From Flavobacteriales bacterium (lineage in GTDB: Bacteria; Bacteroidota; Bacteroidia; Flavobacteriales; UBA7430): 39,640 nucleotides of DNA. The stretch is from positions 1 through 39,640 of the forward strand of contig JAQWKY010000042.1 in assembly GCA_029247585.1 (NCBI GenBank), read 5' to 3'. Under the pieces are notes generated by a model. It had not been told where the DNA came from and searched no databases. It was given only the letters and a program-made list of their open reading frames with translations. The position numbers and the translations under genes are program-made. Of the stretch, positions 1 to 12,156 are shown piece by piece (the stretch's first letter is position 1; each line of letters begins with the position of its first letter).

Positions 1-570
1 AGTATGAGATTCTACAAGGGCGTAGTCGATGTCCGCACGGAAAGTATGTAATGGTGTTCTACCATCTTTAAACATTTCTGAACGTGCCATTTCAGCACCA
101 TTCAAACGACCTGAAACTTGAATCTTGATCCCTTCAGCACCCATACGCATAGCAGAAGCAATAGCCATCTTTACCGCACGACGGTAAGAGATACGACCTT
201 CGATCTGACGAGCAATGGATTGACCTACAAGTTTAGCATCAACTTCTGGTCTTTTGATTTCAAAGATATTCACCTGAACATCTTTCTGAGTTAATTTCTT
301 TAACTCTTCTTTTAATCGATCTACTTCCGAACCACCTTTCCCAATGATAATACCAGGTCTTGCAGTACAAATAGTAATAGTAACGAGCTTCAAGGTACGC
401 TCGATGATCACTTTAGAAACGCTTGCTTTAGCTAAACGAGCATCAATATACTTACGTATTTTGCTGTCTTCTGCTAATTTATCACCGAAGTTTTTTCCGC
501 CATACCATGCCGAATCCCATCCTCTGATGATTCCCAAACGATTCCCTATTGGATTAGTCTTTTGTCCCAT
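1..570 (-). CDS. rpsC: 30S ribosomal protein S3 (C-terminus truncated by window edge)
   Basis: Minus-strand reading from ATG at 570: [42 protein letters not shown]...; S3 signature including the KH segment [10 protein letters not shown]; position in S10 operon. Not in the supplied ORF track because it runs off the window. Confidence 0.95.
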   Translation of the reverse strand, partial: MGQKTNPIGNRLGIIRGWDSAWYGGKNFGDKLAEDSKIRKYIDARLAKASVSKVIIERTLKLVTITICTARPGIIIGKGGSEVDRLKEELKKLTQKDVQVNIFEIKRPEVDAKLVGQSIARQIEGRISYRRAVKMAIASAMRMGAEGIKIQVSGRLNGAEMARSEMFKDGRTPLHTFRADIDYALVESHT

Positions 571-576
571 ATCAGC

Positions 577-981
577 TTATTCTTTTTCTGATTTACTTCC
601 CACCACGATCGTAACGTGATTTGAACGCTTTCTAATTCTGTGAGCTCTACCTTGAGGAGCCGGACGTAAACGTTTCAATACCCGAGCACTGTCGACTTGA
701 ATTTCTTTTACGAACAAATCACTGTCTTCCATACGAGCATCTTCATTCTTTGCTTGCCAATTTGCAACGGCAGAAAGAAGAAGTGTCTCTAAACGAGCAG
801 AAGCCTCCTTCGTATTAAACTTCAAAATTTGAAGCGCTTTGTTTACCTCAACTCCACGTACCAAATCAGCCACAAGACGCATTTTTCTCGGGGAAGTAGG
901 GCAATTGTTTAGCTTTGCAAAAGCCACGTTTGCACGCGCTTCTTTCAACGCTACTGCCGTATTATGTTTTCTTTTTCCCAT
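577..981 (-). CDS. rplV: 50S ribosomal protein L22
   Basis: ORF 134 aa; [19 protein letters not shown] and C-terminal [20 protein letters not shown] typical of L22; operon position. Confidence 0.97.
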   Translation of the reverse strand: MGKRKHNTAVALKEARANVAFAKLNNCPTSPRKMRLVADLVRGVEVNKALQILKFNTKEASARLETLLLSAVANWQAKNEDARMEDSDLFVKEIQVDSARVLKRLRPAPQGRAHRIRKRSNHVTIVVGSKSEKE

Positions 982-1000
982 GATTAAGGCTTAATACTGT

Positions 1001-1279
1001 TTATCTTTTACCTTTATCTTTTTTACCACCATGACCTCTGTAGGTACGGGTAAGGGCAAATTCGCCCAACTTATGACCTACCATGTTTTCAGTAACAAAA
1101 ACAGGTATAAACTGACGACCATTGTGTACAGCTATTGTTTGACCAACAAAATCAGGCGTAATCATCGAAGCTCTAGACCAAGTTTTGATTACCGATTTTT
1201 TGCTTGCCTCAGCATTTGCCAGAACTTTTTTCTCTAGCTTAAAGTGTACGTAAGGTCCTTTTTTTAGTGAACGCGCCAT
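1001..1279 (-). CDS. rpsS: 30S ribosomal protein S19
   Basis: [19 protein letters not shown]...; [24 protein letters not shown]. Confidence 0.98.
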   Translation of the reverse strand: MARSLKKGPYVHFKLEKKVLANAEASKKSVIKTWSRASMITPDFVGQTIAVHNGRQFIPVFVTENMVGHKLGEFALTRTYRGHGGKKDKGKR

Positions 1280-1285
1280 AACTTT

Positions 1286-2110
<825 letters not shown>

Positions 2111-2117
2111 AACTTAA

Positions 2118-2408
2118 TTAAATATTGCTATAAAAATCAATACTTTCTCCTTCAGCTATATCAACAATAGCTTTTTTGTAAGAATTGGTTCTACCGCTAA
2201 CAACGCCACCTTTCGTGTTACGAGATTTTGCTTTACCAGGGTAAACCATTGTTCTAACTTTTTCAACAGAAACGCCGTACATCTTCTCTACAGCATCCTT
2301 GATTTCGAGCTTATTAGCTCTTCTATCAACGATAAAACCAAAGCGATTGTACTTTTCGCTATCATCTGTCATCTTCTCGGTAATTACCGGTTTTATAAGA
2401 ATGTTCAT
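2118..2408 (-). CDS. rplW: 50S ribosomal protein L23
   Basis: 96 aa; IKPVITEKMTDDSEKYNRFGFIVDRRANKLEIKDAVEKMYGV. Confidence 0.96.
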   Translation of the reverse strand: MNILIKPVITEKMTDDSEKYNRFGFIVDRRANKLEIKDAVEKMYGVSVEKVRTMVYPGKAKSRNTKGGVVSGRTNSYKKAIVDIAEGESIDFYSNI

Positions 2409-2415
2409 CGTCTGT

Positions 2416-3042
2416 TTAACTTAAAATGTTCTCAATTTTCTCTACAGCTCCTTCAGTCAATAAAACGGTCCCGGAATTAAGAATCTTGTAAGTACTTAAT
2501 TCTGAGGCTATTACAACTTGAGTGCGTTGTAAATTTCGCGACGACAAATATACATTTTTATTCGTATCCGCAACAACCAACAACGTTTTTTTGCCGTTCA
2601 AACCAAGGTCTCCAATCATTTTTGAATAAGCAGAAGTTTTAGGAGCTTCGAAATTAAAATTCTCTAAAACAACAATAGCTTCTTCTTTTGCTTTAATGGT
2701 AAAAGCAGATTTACGAGCTAAAGTCTTCAACTTTTTATTCAATTTGAAAGAATAACTTCTTGGACGAGGTCCAAAAGCACGACCACCACCACGAAATACA
2801 GGAGACTTAATACTACCTGCACGCGCTGTACCCGTACCTTTTTGCTTCTTGATTTTTCGCGTACTACCTGTAATCTCAGCTCTCTCTTTAGACTTGTGCG
2901 TACCTTGACGTTGATTTGCCAAATACTGCTTCACATCTAAATAAACAGCGTGATCGTTAGGTTCGATTGCGTAAATCGCATCATTTAAAGATACTTTTCT
3001 TCCCGTATCTTTACCTGTAATATCTAATACTACTGCTTCCAT
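2416..3042 (-). CDS. rplD: 50S ribosomal protein L4
   Basis: 208 aa; [40 protein letters not shown]. Confidence 0.97.
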   Translation of the reverse strand: MEAVVLDITGKDTGRKVSLNDAIYAIEPNDHAVYLDVKQYLANQRQGTHKSKERAEITGSTRKIKKQKGTGTARAGSIKSPVFRGGGRAFGPRPRSYSFKLNKKLKTLARKSAFTIKAKEEAIVVLENFNFEAPKTSAYSKMIGDLGLNGKKTLLVVADTNKNVYLSSRNLQRTQVVIASELSTYKILNSGTVLLTEGAVEKIENILS

Positions 3043-3659
3043 TATTTCTCGATCGTTAAGAGTGAGTTTTTCGGTCCTGGTACAGAACCCTTAACAACTA
3101 AAAGGTTTTTATCCTTGATCACTTTTAAGACCTCTAAGTTGGCAACCGTAACTTGATCACCTCCCATACGTCCTGCCATGCGCATTCCTTTGAATACACG
3201 TGCTGGATACGAAGCCGCACCAATAGAACCTGGAGCACGTAAACGATTGTGCTGACCGTGCGTAGCATCACCTACACCACGGAAACCATGACGCTTAACA
3301 ACCCCTTGAAAACCTTTACCCTTTGAAACACCAGTTACATCGACATATTCACCTTCGACGAAAAGCTCAACATCAACAACATCTCCTAAATTCAATTCAG
3401 CATCGAAACCATCGAATTCCTGAACTTTTACTTTAGGGGTTGTTTTAGCTTTAGCAAAGTGACCTGTAAGTGCCTTACCGGTATTCTTTGCTTTCTTTTC
3501 GCCATAACCCAGCTGAATAGCCTCGTAACCATCTGTGTCGAGGGTTCTAACCTGTGTTACTACACAAGGACCAACTTCTAAGACCGTACAAGGGATGTTT
3601 TTCCCTTGGTCGTTGAAGATACTGGTCATTCCTACTTTTTTTCCAATTAAACCTGGCAT
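3042..3659 (-). CDS. rplC: 50S ribosomal protein L3
   Basis: 205 aa; [43 protein letters not shown]. Its stop overlaps the rplD start by one base (TAATG). Confidence 0.97.
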   Translation of the reverse strand: MPGLIGKKVGMTSIFNDQGKNIPCTVLEVGPCVVTQVRTLDTDGYEAIQLGYGEKKAKNTGKALTGHFAKAKTTPKVKVQEFDGFDAELNLGDVVDVELFVEGEYVDVTGVSKGKGFQGVVKRHGFRGVGDATHGQHNRLRAPGSIGAASYPARVFKGMRMAGRMGGDQVTVANLEVLKVIKDKNLLVVKGSVPGPKNSLLTIEK

Positions 3660-3684
3660 TTTTGTTTATTTAATGGATAACTAA

Positions 3685-3990
3685 TTAAACCTTAATTTCT
3701 ACTTCAACACCACTTGGCAACTCTAATCTCATCAAAGCATCAACTGTTTTTGATGAAGAGTTGTAGATGTCTAGTAAACGCTTGTAAGAGCTCAACTCGA
3801 ACTGCTCACGCGCTTTCTTGTTCACGTGTGGTGAACGAAGAACTGTATATATTCTTTTGTGCGTTGGGAGTGGGATAGGCCCATTAACAACAGCACCTGT
3901 AGTCTTAACAGTTTTCACGATTTTCTCAGCAGACTTGTCTACTAAGTTGTGGTCGTAAGACTTTAGTTTGATTCTAATCTTTTGACTCAT
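3685..3990 (-). CDS. rpsJ: 30S ribosomal protein S10
   Basis: 101 aa; [56 protein letters not shown]. Confidence 0.97.
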   Translation of the reverse strand: MSQKIRIKLKSYDHNLVDKSAEKIVKTVKTTGAVVNGPIPLPTHKRIYTVLRSPHVNKKAREQFELSSYKRLLDIYNSSSKTVDALMRLELPSGVEVEIKV

Positions 3991-4000
3991 TATATCCGAA

Positions 4001-6115
4001 TTAAGAGTTACCGTTAACTTTAGAAATCACATCTTCCGCAATGTTCTTTGGACAATCATCGTAATGCGAGAACTCCATCGTTGAAGTCGCTCTACCCGAT
4101 GTTACCGTACGTAATGTAGTTACATAACCAAACATTTCAGAAAGTGGTACAGTCGCTTTAATCACTTGTGCACCATTACGTGAATCCATACCTGCAACCT
4201 GACCTCTTCTACGATTCAAGTCGGCTACAACATCCCCCATATTTACTTCCGGTGTAACCACCTCAAGCTTCATAATAGGCTCTAATAAAGTAGGAGTTGC
4301 TTTCTTACAAGCACCTTTATATCCGATCTTAGCAGCAAGCTCAAATGACAAAGCATCTGAATCGACAGCGTGGAATGAACCGTCAAAAAGAGTTACTTTC
4401 AAACTATCCATAGGGTATCCAGCCAAAGGACCATTTACCATAGCTTGTTCGAAACCTTTTTGTACAGAAGGAATAAATTCTCTAGGAATTGACCCACCTT
4501 TAATCTTATCAACGAATTCCAATCCTTCTTTCACTTCTTCACCTTCTACCGCAACAACAGGTTCAATCGTAAATTGGATGTCGGCAAATTTACCTTTACC
4601 ACCGGATTGTTTCTTATACGTTTCTCTGTGATCAACCGTACCACGGATTGCCTCTTTGTATTGTACTTGAGGAGCACCTTGGTTACACTCAACCTTAAAC
4701 TCACGCTTCATACGGTCGATAAGAATATCTAAGTGAAGCTCACCCATACCGGAAATTACAGTTTGACCTGTTTCCTCATTCGTAGCTACACGGAACGTTG
4801 GATCTTCTTCGGAAAGTTTACCAAGAGCAAGCCCCATCTTATCCATATCAGCCTTTGTTTTAGGCTCAACAGCAATACCGATTACCGGCTCAGGGAAAGA
4901 CATCGACTCAAGAACAATCGGATTTTTTTCCGAGTGTAACGTATCTCCTGTACGGATGTCTTTAAAACCTACACCTGCACCAATATCTCCGGCACCAATG
5001 TTGGTAATAGCATTTTGTTTGTTAGAGTGCATTTGGAAGATACGAGAAATACGTTCTTTCTTTCCTGTTCTCGAGTTCCATACATAAGAACCAGCATCTA
5101 AATTCCCAGAATAAACTCTGAAGAAACAAAGACGACCTACAAACGGGTCGGTTGCAATTTTAAAGGCTAAGGCAGCAAAAGGCTCATCAACATTCGGCTT
5201 ACGCTCTTCTTCTTCTTCCGTTTTAGGATTTGTCCCTATAATAGAATCAATATCCATCGGAGATGGTAAGAATTCCATTACGGCATCTAATACCGCTTGA
5301 ACTCCTTTATTCTTGAAAGCTGAACCACAGAACATTGGAGTAATCTTCATATCGTGAACAGCAGCTTTGATGGCAGCTTCAATCTCATCTTGAGTAATTG
5401 TATCTGGGTCATCAAAGAACTTCTCCATGAGGTTGTCATCGTATTCAGCAACGGATTCGATTAACTTCTCTCTCCATTCTGCAACCACATCAACCAAATC
5501 CTCAGGGATTTCGATTTCATCATAAGTCATCCCTTGTGTATCGTCATTCCAAACAATTGCTTTGTTCGAAATAAGATCAACCACTCCTTTAAATGTATCC
5601 TCAGCACCAATAGGCACTTGTAGAGGCACAGGGTGTGCACCTAATCGCTCTTTAACTTGAGCAACCACATTAAAGAAGTCTGCACCCGCACGGTCCATTT
5701 TGTTCACAAACCCAATACGAGGTACATTGTATTTATCAGCTTGACGCCATACCGTTTCAGATTGAGGCTCAACCCCACCAACGGCACAAAATAAAGCAAC
5801 AGCACCATCCAAAACACGTAATGAACGCTCTACCTCAACGGTAAAGTCAACGTGACCTGGGGTGTCAATAATATTCATTTGGTAATCACTATCGCGATAC
5901 TTCCAAAAACAAGTTGTCGCAGCAGAAGTAATGGTAATACCTCGCTCCTGCTCTTGCTCCATCCAGTCCATTGTAGCAGCACCATCGTGAACTTCACCTA
6001 TTTTATGAGAAACTCCTGTATAGTATAATACACGCTCTGTCGTAGTGGTTTTTCCGGCATCAATATGTGCCATAATACCAATGTTACGAGTAAATTTTAG
6101 ATCTCTTTTAGCCAT
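4001..6115 (-). CDS. fusA: Elongation factor G
   Basis: 704 aa; [55 protein letters not shown]. Confidence 0.98.
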   Translation of the reverse strand: MAKRDLKFTRNIGIMAHIDAGKTTTTERVLYYTGVSHKIGEVHDGAATMDWMEQEQERGITITSAATTCFWKYRDSDYQMNIIDTPGHVDFTVEVERSLRVLDGAVALFCAVGGVEPQSETVWRQADKYNVPRIGFVNKMDRAGADFFNVVAQVKERLGAHPVPLQVPIGAEDTFKGVVDLISNKAIVWNDDTQGMTYDEIEIPEDLVDVVAEWREKLIESVAEYDDNLMEKFFDDPDTITQDEIEAAIKAAVHDMKITPMFCGSAFKNKGVQAVLDAVMEFLPSPMDIDSIIGTNPKTEEEEERKPNVDEPFAALAFKIATDPFVGRLCFFRVYSGNLDAGSYVWNSRTGKKERISRIFQMHSNKQNAITNIGAGDIGAGVGFKDIRTGDTLHSEKNPIVLESMSFPEPVIGIAVEPKTKADMDKMGLALGKLSEEDPTFRVATNEETGQTVISGMGELHLDILIDRMKREFKVECNQGAPQVQYKEAIRGTVDHRETYKKQSGGKGKFADIQFTIEPVVAVEGEEVKEGLEFVDKIKGGSIPREFIPSVQKGFEQAMVNGPLAGYPMDSLKVTLFDGSFHAVDSDALSFELAAKIGYKGACKKATPTLLEPIMKLEVVTPEVNMGDVVADLNRRRGQVAGMDSRNGAQVIKATVPLSEMFGYVTTLRTVTSGRATSTMEFSHYDDCPKNIAEDVISKVNGNS

Positions 6116-6132
6116 TTCTTAACTCTTTAAAT

Positions 6133-6606
6133 TTAAAATCTAAAATGCGAGAACGCCTTATTGGCTTCCGACATACGGTGAACATCAGTTTTCTTCTTAA
6201 CAGACGCGCCCTCTTCACGAGAGGCAGCCAGAACTTCATTAGCCAATCTCAGCGCCATGGTTTTTTCATTTCGCTTTCGCGTAAAAGAAATTAACCATTT
6301 CATGCCTAAAGACAACTTCCTGTCTGGACGAATCTGCATTGGAATTTGGAAAGTAGCTCCACCCACTCTTCTACTTCGTACTTCTACGTGAGGGGTAACG
6401 TTTTGCAACGCTTTTTTGAAAATTTCCAATCCAGTCTCTTCGTCTCCGCTCTTCTCCTCTACAATGTCAATGGCATCGTAAAAAATTCTGAACGCAGTAC
6501 TCTTCTTACCGTCCAACATTAGGTTGTTCACGAAACGTGTTACTAACGTATCGTTAAACCTTGGATCTGGCAACAAGACTCTTTTTTTAGCTTTTGCTTT
6601 TCTCAT
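6133..6606 (-). CDS. rpsG: 30S ribosomal protein S7
   Basis: 157 aa; [51 protein letters not shown]. Confidence 0.97.
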   Translation of the reverse strand: MRKAKAKKRVLLPDPRFNDTLVTRFVNNLMLDGKKSTAFRIFYDAIDIVEEKSGDEETGLEIFKKALQNVTPHVEVRSRRVGGATFQIPMQIRPDRKLSLGMKWLISFTRKRNEKTMALRLANEVLAASREEGASVKKKTDVHRMSEANKAFSHFRF

Positions 6607-6632
6607 TTTACTTTTTCTTCAGATTACTCTGA

Positions 6633-7007
6633 TTACTTTTTAGGTTTTTTAGCTCCGTACTTAGAACGTCTTTGAGTACGCCCATCAACACCTGCTGTAT
6701 CCAAAGCACCACGAACGATGTGGTAACGCACACCTGGAAGATCTTTTACTCTTCCACCACGTACCAAAACGATTGAGTGCTCTTGTAAGTTGTGTCCTTC
6801 ACCCGGTATGTATGCATTTACTTCGTTTCCGTTTGTCAACCTTACCCTTGCCACTTTACGCATTGCAGAGTTAGGTTTCTTAGGAGTCGTAGTATATACA
6901 CGAGTACAAACACCTCTTCTTTGAGGACAAGCATCTAATGCGGCCGATTTACTTTTCTTAGTAAACTTTTCGCGACCTTTTCGTACCAACTGCTGAATAG
7001 TAGGCAT
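6633..7007 (-). CDS. rpsL: 30S ribosomal protein S12
   Basis: 124 aa; [60 protein letters not shown]. Confidence 0.98.
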   Translation of the reverse strand: MPTIQQLVRKGREKFTKKSKSAALDACPQRRGVCTRVYTTTPKKPNSAMRKVARVRLTNGNEVNAYIPGEGHNLQEHSIVLVRGGRVKDLPGVRYHIVRGALDTAGVDGRTQRRSKYGAKKPKK

Positions 7008-7064
7008 ATTGCTTTTTTTGTTTATAATTCGTTAACTTCAACATTCCCTAATTTTTAGGGATTG

Positions 7065-7095
7065 CAAATGTATAACTTTTAAGCCAGTATACAAA
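7065..7095 (-). promoter_or_regulatory. Candidate Bacteroidota sigma-A type promoter of the str/S10 operon (TTTG-N19-TACATTTG)
   Basis: Minus strand reads TTTG TATACTGGCTTAAAAGTTA TACATTTG, a full match to the Bacteroidetes -33/-7 consensus TTTG...TAnnTTTG; about 58 nt upstream of rpsL. Confidence 0.75.
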
Positions 7096-7285
7096 CAGGG
7101 CTCCCCTTTTATTTACCAAGATTTTCCTTTTGACAAAAAACAAGACTTTGTGAAGGGACTTATGAAGCTAAGAAACAGAAATAGCAACCCAAGCATCCTA
7201 GCTAACTCAACGAGTAAAAAATAGGAAAACACTAGAAGTTGAAGTGATTTTAGAACTAATTATAAGAGTGAATTATTGCATGAAG

Positions 7286-7720
7286 TTAAACCAAAAATAA
7301 AAAGGAAGAAATACTCACGGACCAAAGGACTACAGAAATACACATGACCCCCAAAGCAATTTTTTTCTGGTTATTAAAAAAACGCGCTGCCAAAAAAGCG
7401 CCAACAGGTATCGATATTAATACGGGTGAAAAGATACTCAAGCCAAACAAACCGTAATTTCGAATTACGTTGACAAAAAATTTATTTTTCTTGGTGAAAA
7501 TCTTCTTTTTCTTTTGCATAGGCTTAAAGAAGTTTGGGAAAAAATTAACAATTTTTGTTCCCAAATTATAAAACAAAAAAACGCCAAAAACACCCCCCAA
7601 AGACGTGATAGCAACAGACCCCAAATAAGTAAAACCTAATGACTTAGCCAAAATAGGCCCAGCAAAAAACTTAACTGAACTCAGAAAAAACACACTCAAT
7701 ACTTCAACCCAAAACTCCAT
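7286..7720 (-). CDS. Small multi-pass membrane protein of unknown function
   Basis: 144 aa with several hydrophobic stretches; coupled downstream of the FemAB/GNAT-like gene. Family not recognised with certainty. Confidence 0.55.
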   Translation of the reverse strand: MEFWVEVLSVFFLSSVKFFAGPILAKSLGFTYLGSVAITSLGGVFGVFLFYNLGTKIVNFFPNFFKPMQKKKKIFTKKNKFFVNVIRNYGLFGLSIFSPVLISIPVGAFLAARFFNNQKKIALGVMCISVVLWSVSISSFLFLV

Positions 7721-7728
7721 GAAAGCAC

Positions 7729-8643
7729 TTACTTTAAGTATTTAATTAATAAAGGTAAACGATTAATTTTTAGGGTTTGATAAGGATGGTTTTCTGCACC
7801 AAAACCGCTATAAAATCGCATTAGATTTTCATCATTAGACCCTTCAAAATCAAAAGTAAAAAAACTATTTGCCGATGACCTTATAAACTCATCAATTAAA
7901 AAAGGCATGGCGGCACGCTCTTTCCCCTCCTTACTATTTCCTGTAAATAACAACACAACCCTGTTAAGACCAAACAATAAAAACATTCCTGCAATAGGCC
8001 TGTTACCCTCATCATAAGCCATCCATACTTGCCCACAATGCTTATAGACAGCAACATGCATAACCTGCTCTAGAACTTTATAATCATTCGATGAAAGATG
8101 CTTTAAAGACTTCCCCTTATCCAACCTAAATAAGTCTATTAAATTTTTAGGAGCATCGTTCTTAAAAACCTCTAAGCCTGCCGAACTGGCTTTTTTCAAA
8201 TTTCTTCTGAGATTTTTTGAATATTGAAAAATTTGATCCTGATAGGGCTTATCGAGTTTTAACAAGAAATTATTATTCTCTTTCCGTTGAATTCCGGGCC
8301 CTTCTTTAACAGCAGCCTGGTGATTCATGTTAAGTTCTATAAACCGATATTCCTCAGGAATTTTAGCTACAAAATCATTAATTCTCCGCAATCCTTTGTA
8401 GGTCTTGGAGAATAATCCTAGCTGTTGAACCCAGAAAGGGGTATAAGCGTAGGTTAAACCAAACTTTTTTCGAGTTGGCAAAGGAAAAACAGCCTCGTAA
8501 TCATTAAGAATTAATGCATTCCACTGCTTAACAACAATATCCAGATACCAAGAAAAGGCATAAGGCATGGAATTCACTGAATTCTTGATGCACTCATCCC
8601 ACTTATCCGTATCAACCTCACTATGTTTTACGAAACGTATCAT
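7729..8643 (-). CDS. FemAB/GNAT-like acyltransferase-fold protein
   Basis: YSKNLRRNLKKASSAGLEV and C-terminal GMFLLFGLNRVVLLFTGNSKEGKERAAMPFLIDEFIRS...FDFEGS resemble FemAB/GNAT-type proteins. ORF track begins at a GTG (8649); ATG at 8643 gives a classic ATGA overlap with the upstream gene and is preferred. Confidence 0.6.
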   Translation of the reverse strand: MIRFVKHSEVDTDKWDECIKNSVNSMPYAFSWYLDIVVKQWNALILNDYEAVFPLPTRKKFGLTYAYTPFWVQQLGLFSKTYKGLRRINDFVAKIPEEYRFIELNMNHQAAVKEGPGIQRKENNNFLLKLDKPYQDQIFQYSKNLRRNLKKASSAGLEVFKNDAPKNLIDLFRLDKGKSLKHLSSNDYKVLEQVMHVAVYKHCGQVWMAYDEGNRPIAGMFLLFGLNRVVLLFTGNSKEGKERAAMPFLIDEFIRSSANSFFTFDFEGSNDENLMRFYSGFGAENHPYQTLKINRLPLLIKYLK

Positions 8644-9944
8644 CGACACGCCTCCTCTAAGGTAAATTCATACACCTGTTTCCATTCCTGCCAATGTCGA
8701 TTATCACTGACGGTTTCATTGTGCCACAAACTCATAAAAACACCATCAACCTCTTTAACTCGATCCATCAGCTCTTTTATCAAATACTGCGCGTCATCAA
8801 CAGGAAGGCTCATGTATTCATTAAGCGTTCCGTCCATTACAGCAAAGGGCCTAAGCAGCAGCTTCGTTTCAACCTCCATATCTAAGTCATAAAAATAAAA
8901 CGGAAGGGAAGTACCCGCCCTAAAACCAACTTCTGACGCATAGCCCATGCTAAAATCTTCAAAGATTCCAACATCAATCAATCTACGATAGGTAGTAGGT
9001 AAATCGATTCTTAAAAAATGTTGCCGGCTACGAATCACTTCACGCTTCACTATGTGCTCTAAACGCTTAATCTCTGTAAGCAATTTACTAGGGTATGCGT
9101 TTGAAGCCCATGAAGGGTGGATTCCGACCTTTGCATAATCACTCATTGACTTCACTAAAGACTGAAACTTTTTACTGGTATGCGAGATGTTCTTATCATT
9201 GTAACCATAATCGGCGAGCAAAAAGAAATAAATCGATTCAAACCCATACTTCTTTTGCAAACTCAACAGATAATCAAAAGTATCATACGGATCTTTCTCC
9301 TTATCAAGGAGGACTTTAAACCTTTGCATAATATCGTCAAAGTCAAAATTCAATAGAGCGCGAACAATAGCTCCAGAAGTTCTCAAAAAACCTTTCTCTA
9401 AATAACAAAATGCATTATCTACATCAACCGTGTTCACGTATTTAAAAGAACGAGGGGTCGGAATAAATTCGGGGAATTTATCTTGTATAATTTTCACCAA
9501 ATCCTCCACCCAATATTCAATGATGGGCGATCTTAAAAACCCGTTTTGATACGCTAAACTTTCTTTTGCTGGAAATCGCTGAAAACGATCCTTGATATGA
9601 GGCAAATACTCCTCGTACCTACTTAGCAGGTAAAAGCTCGCAGCAAAAACATCAAAAGGCATGGCAGAATTTTCAGTCTGTCCAAAAAAAACTTTGTGAC
9701 CGTTCCAAGATTTAACTTGAAGGTCTTGATTTGATATTCCTCTTTCGAATAAGAGTGAATGCGAGCGAAAGAACAATTCACTACCTAAAGGGTTTTTCGT
9801 ATATGAGATTTTGATTCCGTCATACGCAATAAACTCCTCAACTTGACTTGTAAAACGTACCTCACAAGCCAAGAATTGCACAAAAACAGTACGAAATACA
9901 TACTGAACCCGAGCGCTAACTTGATGCGTGTAAACTAGAATCAT
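8640..9944 (-). CDS. Polysaccharide deacetylase-like protein (Bacteroidota DUF7033-type)
   Basis: 434 aa; NTVDVDNAFCYLEKG, VGIHPSWASN, SRQHFLRIDLPTTYRRLIDVGIFEDFSMGYASEVGFRAGT; NodB-like motif pattern; ATGA overlaps with both neighbours. Confidence 0.7.
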   Translation of the reverse strand: MILVYTHQVSARVQYVFRTVFVQFLACEVRFTSQVEEFIAYDGIKISYTKNPLGSELFFRSHSLLFERGISNQDLQVKSWNGHKVFFGQTENSAMPFDVFAASFYLLSRYEEYLPHIKDRFQRFPAKESLAYQNGFLRSPIIEYWVEDLVKIIQDKFPEFIPTPRSFKYVNTVDVDNAFCYLEKGFLRTSGAIVRALLNFDFDDIMQRFKVLLDKEKDPYDTFDYLLSLQKKYGFESIYFFLLADYGYNDKNISHTSKKFQSLVKSMSDYAKVGIHPSWASNAYPSKLLTEIKRLEHIVKREVIRSRQHFLRIDLPTTYRRLIDVGIFEDFSMGYASEVGFRAGTSLPFYFYDLDMEVETKLLLRPFAVMDGTLNEYMSLPVDDAQYLIKELMDRVKEVDGVFMSLWHNETVSDNRHWQEWKQVYEFTLEEACR

Positions 9945-11071
9945 TGAATTTCTTTTACAATTTTATCACAAATAAACTCAGCGCTTTTTCCATCACCAAA
10001 CAATTCTGGGAAAATTAATTTTTTTGATTTTAATAGCTGATATTTTTCACTCAAATCATCAAAACTTGCATCAATCAAAAGAGCTACTCCTTGATCAATT
10101 ATTTCTACCCATTCGGTTTCTGACCTTAAAATTAAGCAGGGTTTTTGAAAGAAATAAGCTTCCTTTTGCACCCCTCCTGAATCTGTGATAATTAATTCGC
10201 AATTCTTCTCTAGTGAAATCATCTCATGAAATGAAACAGGATCTGTAACGTATATAAATTTATGATTTCGCAGAGAATCCCACTCACCCTCAGTTAAAAC
10301 ATGCATCATAGCTTTTTTAGTTCTCGGGTGAATAGGGAAAACGATGCGTTTCTCAAATTTCTCAGCGAACTCAATCAGCGACACATAAATAGCCTTTAAT
10401 CGATCTGGATCATCCGTATTTGAAGGGCGATGAAGCGTAAATAAGATGTAATTGTTTTGAACCAAATAGTCAGCAAGCCCTTCTTTTACTTTCTCTGAGA
10501 AATAGAGCGAATTATCATACATGACATCTCCACACAAATAAACGCCTGGAGCATCTGAGCTACACTTACCTTCCCGATGAACAATTCCTTCTTTTTTCAA
10601 ATTCTCTATAGAAGACTCACTTGGACAAAACAATAAGGAAGAACAATGATCCGTTAAAATTCGATTGAGCTCCTCAGGCATCTTTTTATTGAAAGATCTG
10701 AGCCCGGCCTCAACATGTATCAATGGAAGGTTATTTTTTGAAGCAACTAGAGCACCTGCCAAAGTTGTATTGGTATCCCCATAAACAAGTAGGGCTTTTG
10801 GATTTTCAAGATCTAAAATCTTTTCAAGCTGAAGCATTATTTCAGCCGTTTGCTCAGAATGACCAGTAGCCGATAGTTTGAAATGATGATTAGGGCTCGG
10901 TAAGTTCAATTCTTCAAAAAAAACAGAAGACATATTTGCATCGTAATGTTGACCACTATGGACAATGACTTCCTCCAATCTATCGGAAAAGACACCTCTA
11001 ATTGCACGACTAATAGCCGCCGACTTGATAAATTGTGGACGCGCTCCAATGAGCGTGAGTATTTTCAACAT
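9941..11071 (-). CDS. wecB: UDP-N-acetylglucosamine 2-epimerase (non-hydrolysing)
   Basis: 376 aa; GARPQFIKSAAISRAI, VHSGQHYDANMS, VYGDTNTTLAGALVASKNNLPLIHVEAGLRSFNKKMPEELNRILTDHCS, TDSGGVQKEAYFFQKPCLILR. Confidence 0.93.
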   Translation of the reverse strand: MLKILTLIGARPQFIKSAAISRAIRGVFSDRLEEVIVHSGQHYDANMSSVFFEELNLPSPNHHFKLSATGHSEQTAEIMLQLEKILDLENPKALLVYGDTNTTLAGALVASKNNLPLIHVEAGLRSFNKKMPEELNRILTDHCSSLLFCPSESSIENLKKEGIVHREGKCSSDAPGVYLCGDVMYDNSLYFSEKVKEGLADYLVQNNYILFTLHRPSNTDDPDRLKAIYVSLIEFAEKFEKRIVFPIHPRTKKAMMHVLTEGEWDSLRNHKFIYVTDPVSFHEMISLEKNCELIITDSGGVQKEAYFFQKPCLILRSETEWVEIIDQGVALLIDASFDDLSEKYQLLKSKKLIFPELFGDGKSAEFICDKIVKEIQ

Positions 11072-11106
11072 GCCAACCTAAGTTTATACAAATGTAAAGA
11101 AAAGCA

Positions 11107-11793
11107 CTACATTCTACCTTCGTCAGCGAAACTAAAATACGACTGATCCGTAATTATTAAATGATCTAAAACCTGAATATCCATACACTGTGCAGCTTTC
11201 TTAATTTTATCCGTAAGTGAAACATCAGCACGACTTGGGATTGCAACTCCTGAAGGATGATTATGACACAGAATTAAAGCTGTAGCATTCACCTCCAATG
11301 CACGCTTAAGAACAAGTCGCACATCAACGATGGTAGCGGTCATTCCTCCGTCACTATTTTTTTGCTTAGCGAGCACCTTGTTTGCGTTATTCAAATAAAG
11401 AACCCAGAACTGTTCTGTTTGCAAATCTTCCATAAGGGGCTTCATTAGATTAAAAACGTCAGCACTTATCGTAATTATAGATTTATCTTCTGCTTCGCTC
11501 AAACGACGCCTTCTTCCCAACTCTAGAGCAGACATCACCCCAATAGCCTTGGCGCTACCCATCCCCTTGACGGTCAGTAAATCTTTCATCTGAAGTTTAG
11601 AAAGCAAAGATAAGTTATCATCAGCCAATGCCAACACGTCTCTGGCAACAATAAGTGCAGATCTATCTTGAGTTCCAGATCTAATTAAAACAGCTAACAA
11701 TTCTGTATCACTTAATGCTACTGCACCTTTACGAATAAATTTCTCACGAGGGCGATCTTTTTCCGACCATTCCTTTATGGTATTATTATACAT
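11107..11793 (-). CDS. radC: RadC/JAB-domain DNA repair-like protein
   Basis: 228 aa; RPREKFIRKGAVALSDTELLAVLIRSGT; LCHNHPSGVAIPSRADVSLTDKIKKAAQCMDIQVLDHLIIT (HxHP...D JAB motif). Confidence 0.95.
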   Translation of the reverse strand: MYNNTIKEWSEKDRPREKFIRKGAVALSDTELLAVLIRSGTQDRSALIVARDVLALADDNLSLLSKLQMKDLLTVKGMGSAKAIGVMSALELGRRRRLSEAEDKSIITISADVFNLMKPLMEDLQTEQFWVLYLNNANKVLAKQKNSDGGMTATIVDVRLVLKRALEVNATALILCHNHPSGVAIPSRADVSLTDKIKKAAQCMDIQVLDHLIITDQSYFSFADEGRM

Positions 11794-11830
11794 AACTAAT
11801 TATTACATCATCTTGATAAAGATAAAAAAA

Positions 11831-11854
11831 AAGCCTTTCCAAATGGAAAGGCTT
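11831..11854 (-). terminator. Rho-independent terminator downstream of rpsT
   Basis: AAGCCTTTCC-AAAT-GGAAAGGCTT perfect 10-bp stem; on the minus strand followed by a T-run (plus-strand A-run from 11823). Confidence 0.85.
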
Positions 11855-11879
11855 GTATACTGTTATGTATGTTTGCTAT

Positions 11880-12131
11880 CTATAGTGAAGCAATTTTCTT
11901 TGCTAGCTTGGACTTGAGGTTAGCTGCTTTGTTTTTGTGGATGGTCCCACGTTTTGCCAACTTATCAATTTGCGCAACTAACTTTGGCGCAGCAGCTAAA
12001 GCAGCAGCTTTATCATCTTCTGCACGAACGTCTCTAAGAGCGTTACGCATAGTCTTGTGGTAGTACTTGTTGTTAAGAGCTTTCGGCTTATCTGAGCGAA
12101 TTCTTCTTAGTGTTGATTTATGGTTAGCCAT
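11880..12131 (-). CDS. rpsT: 30S ribosomal protein S20
   Basis: 83 aa; MANHKSTLRRIRSDKPKALNNKYYHKTMRNALRDVRA; lysine/alanine-rich. Confidence 0.95.
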   Translation of the reverse strand: MANHKSTLRRIRSDKPKALNNKYYHKTMRNALRDVRAEDDKAAALAAAPKLVAQIDKLAKRGTIHKNKAANLKSKLAKKIASL

Positions 12132-12156
12132 AATTTTTAGCTTTTTACTTTTTTAG

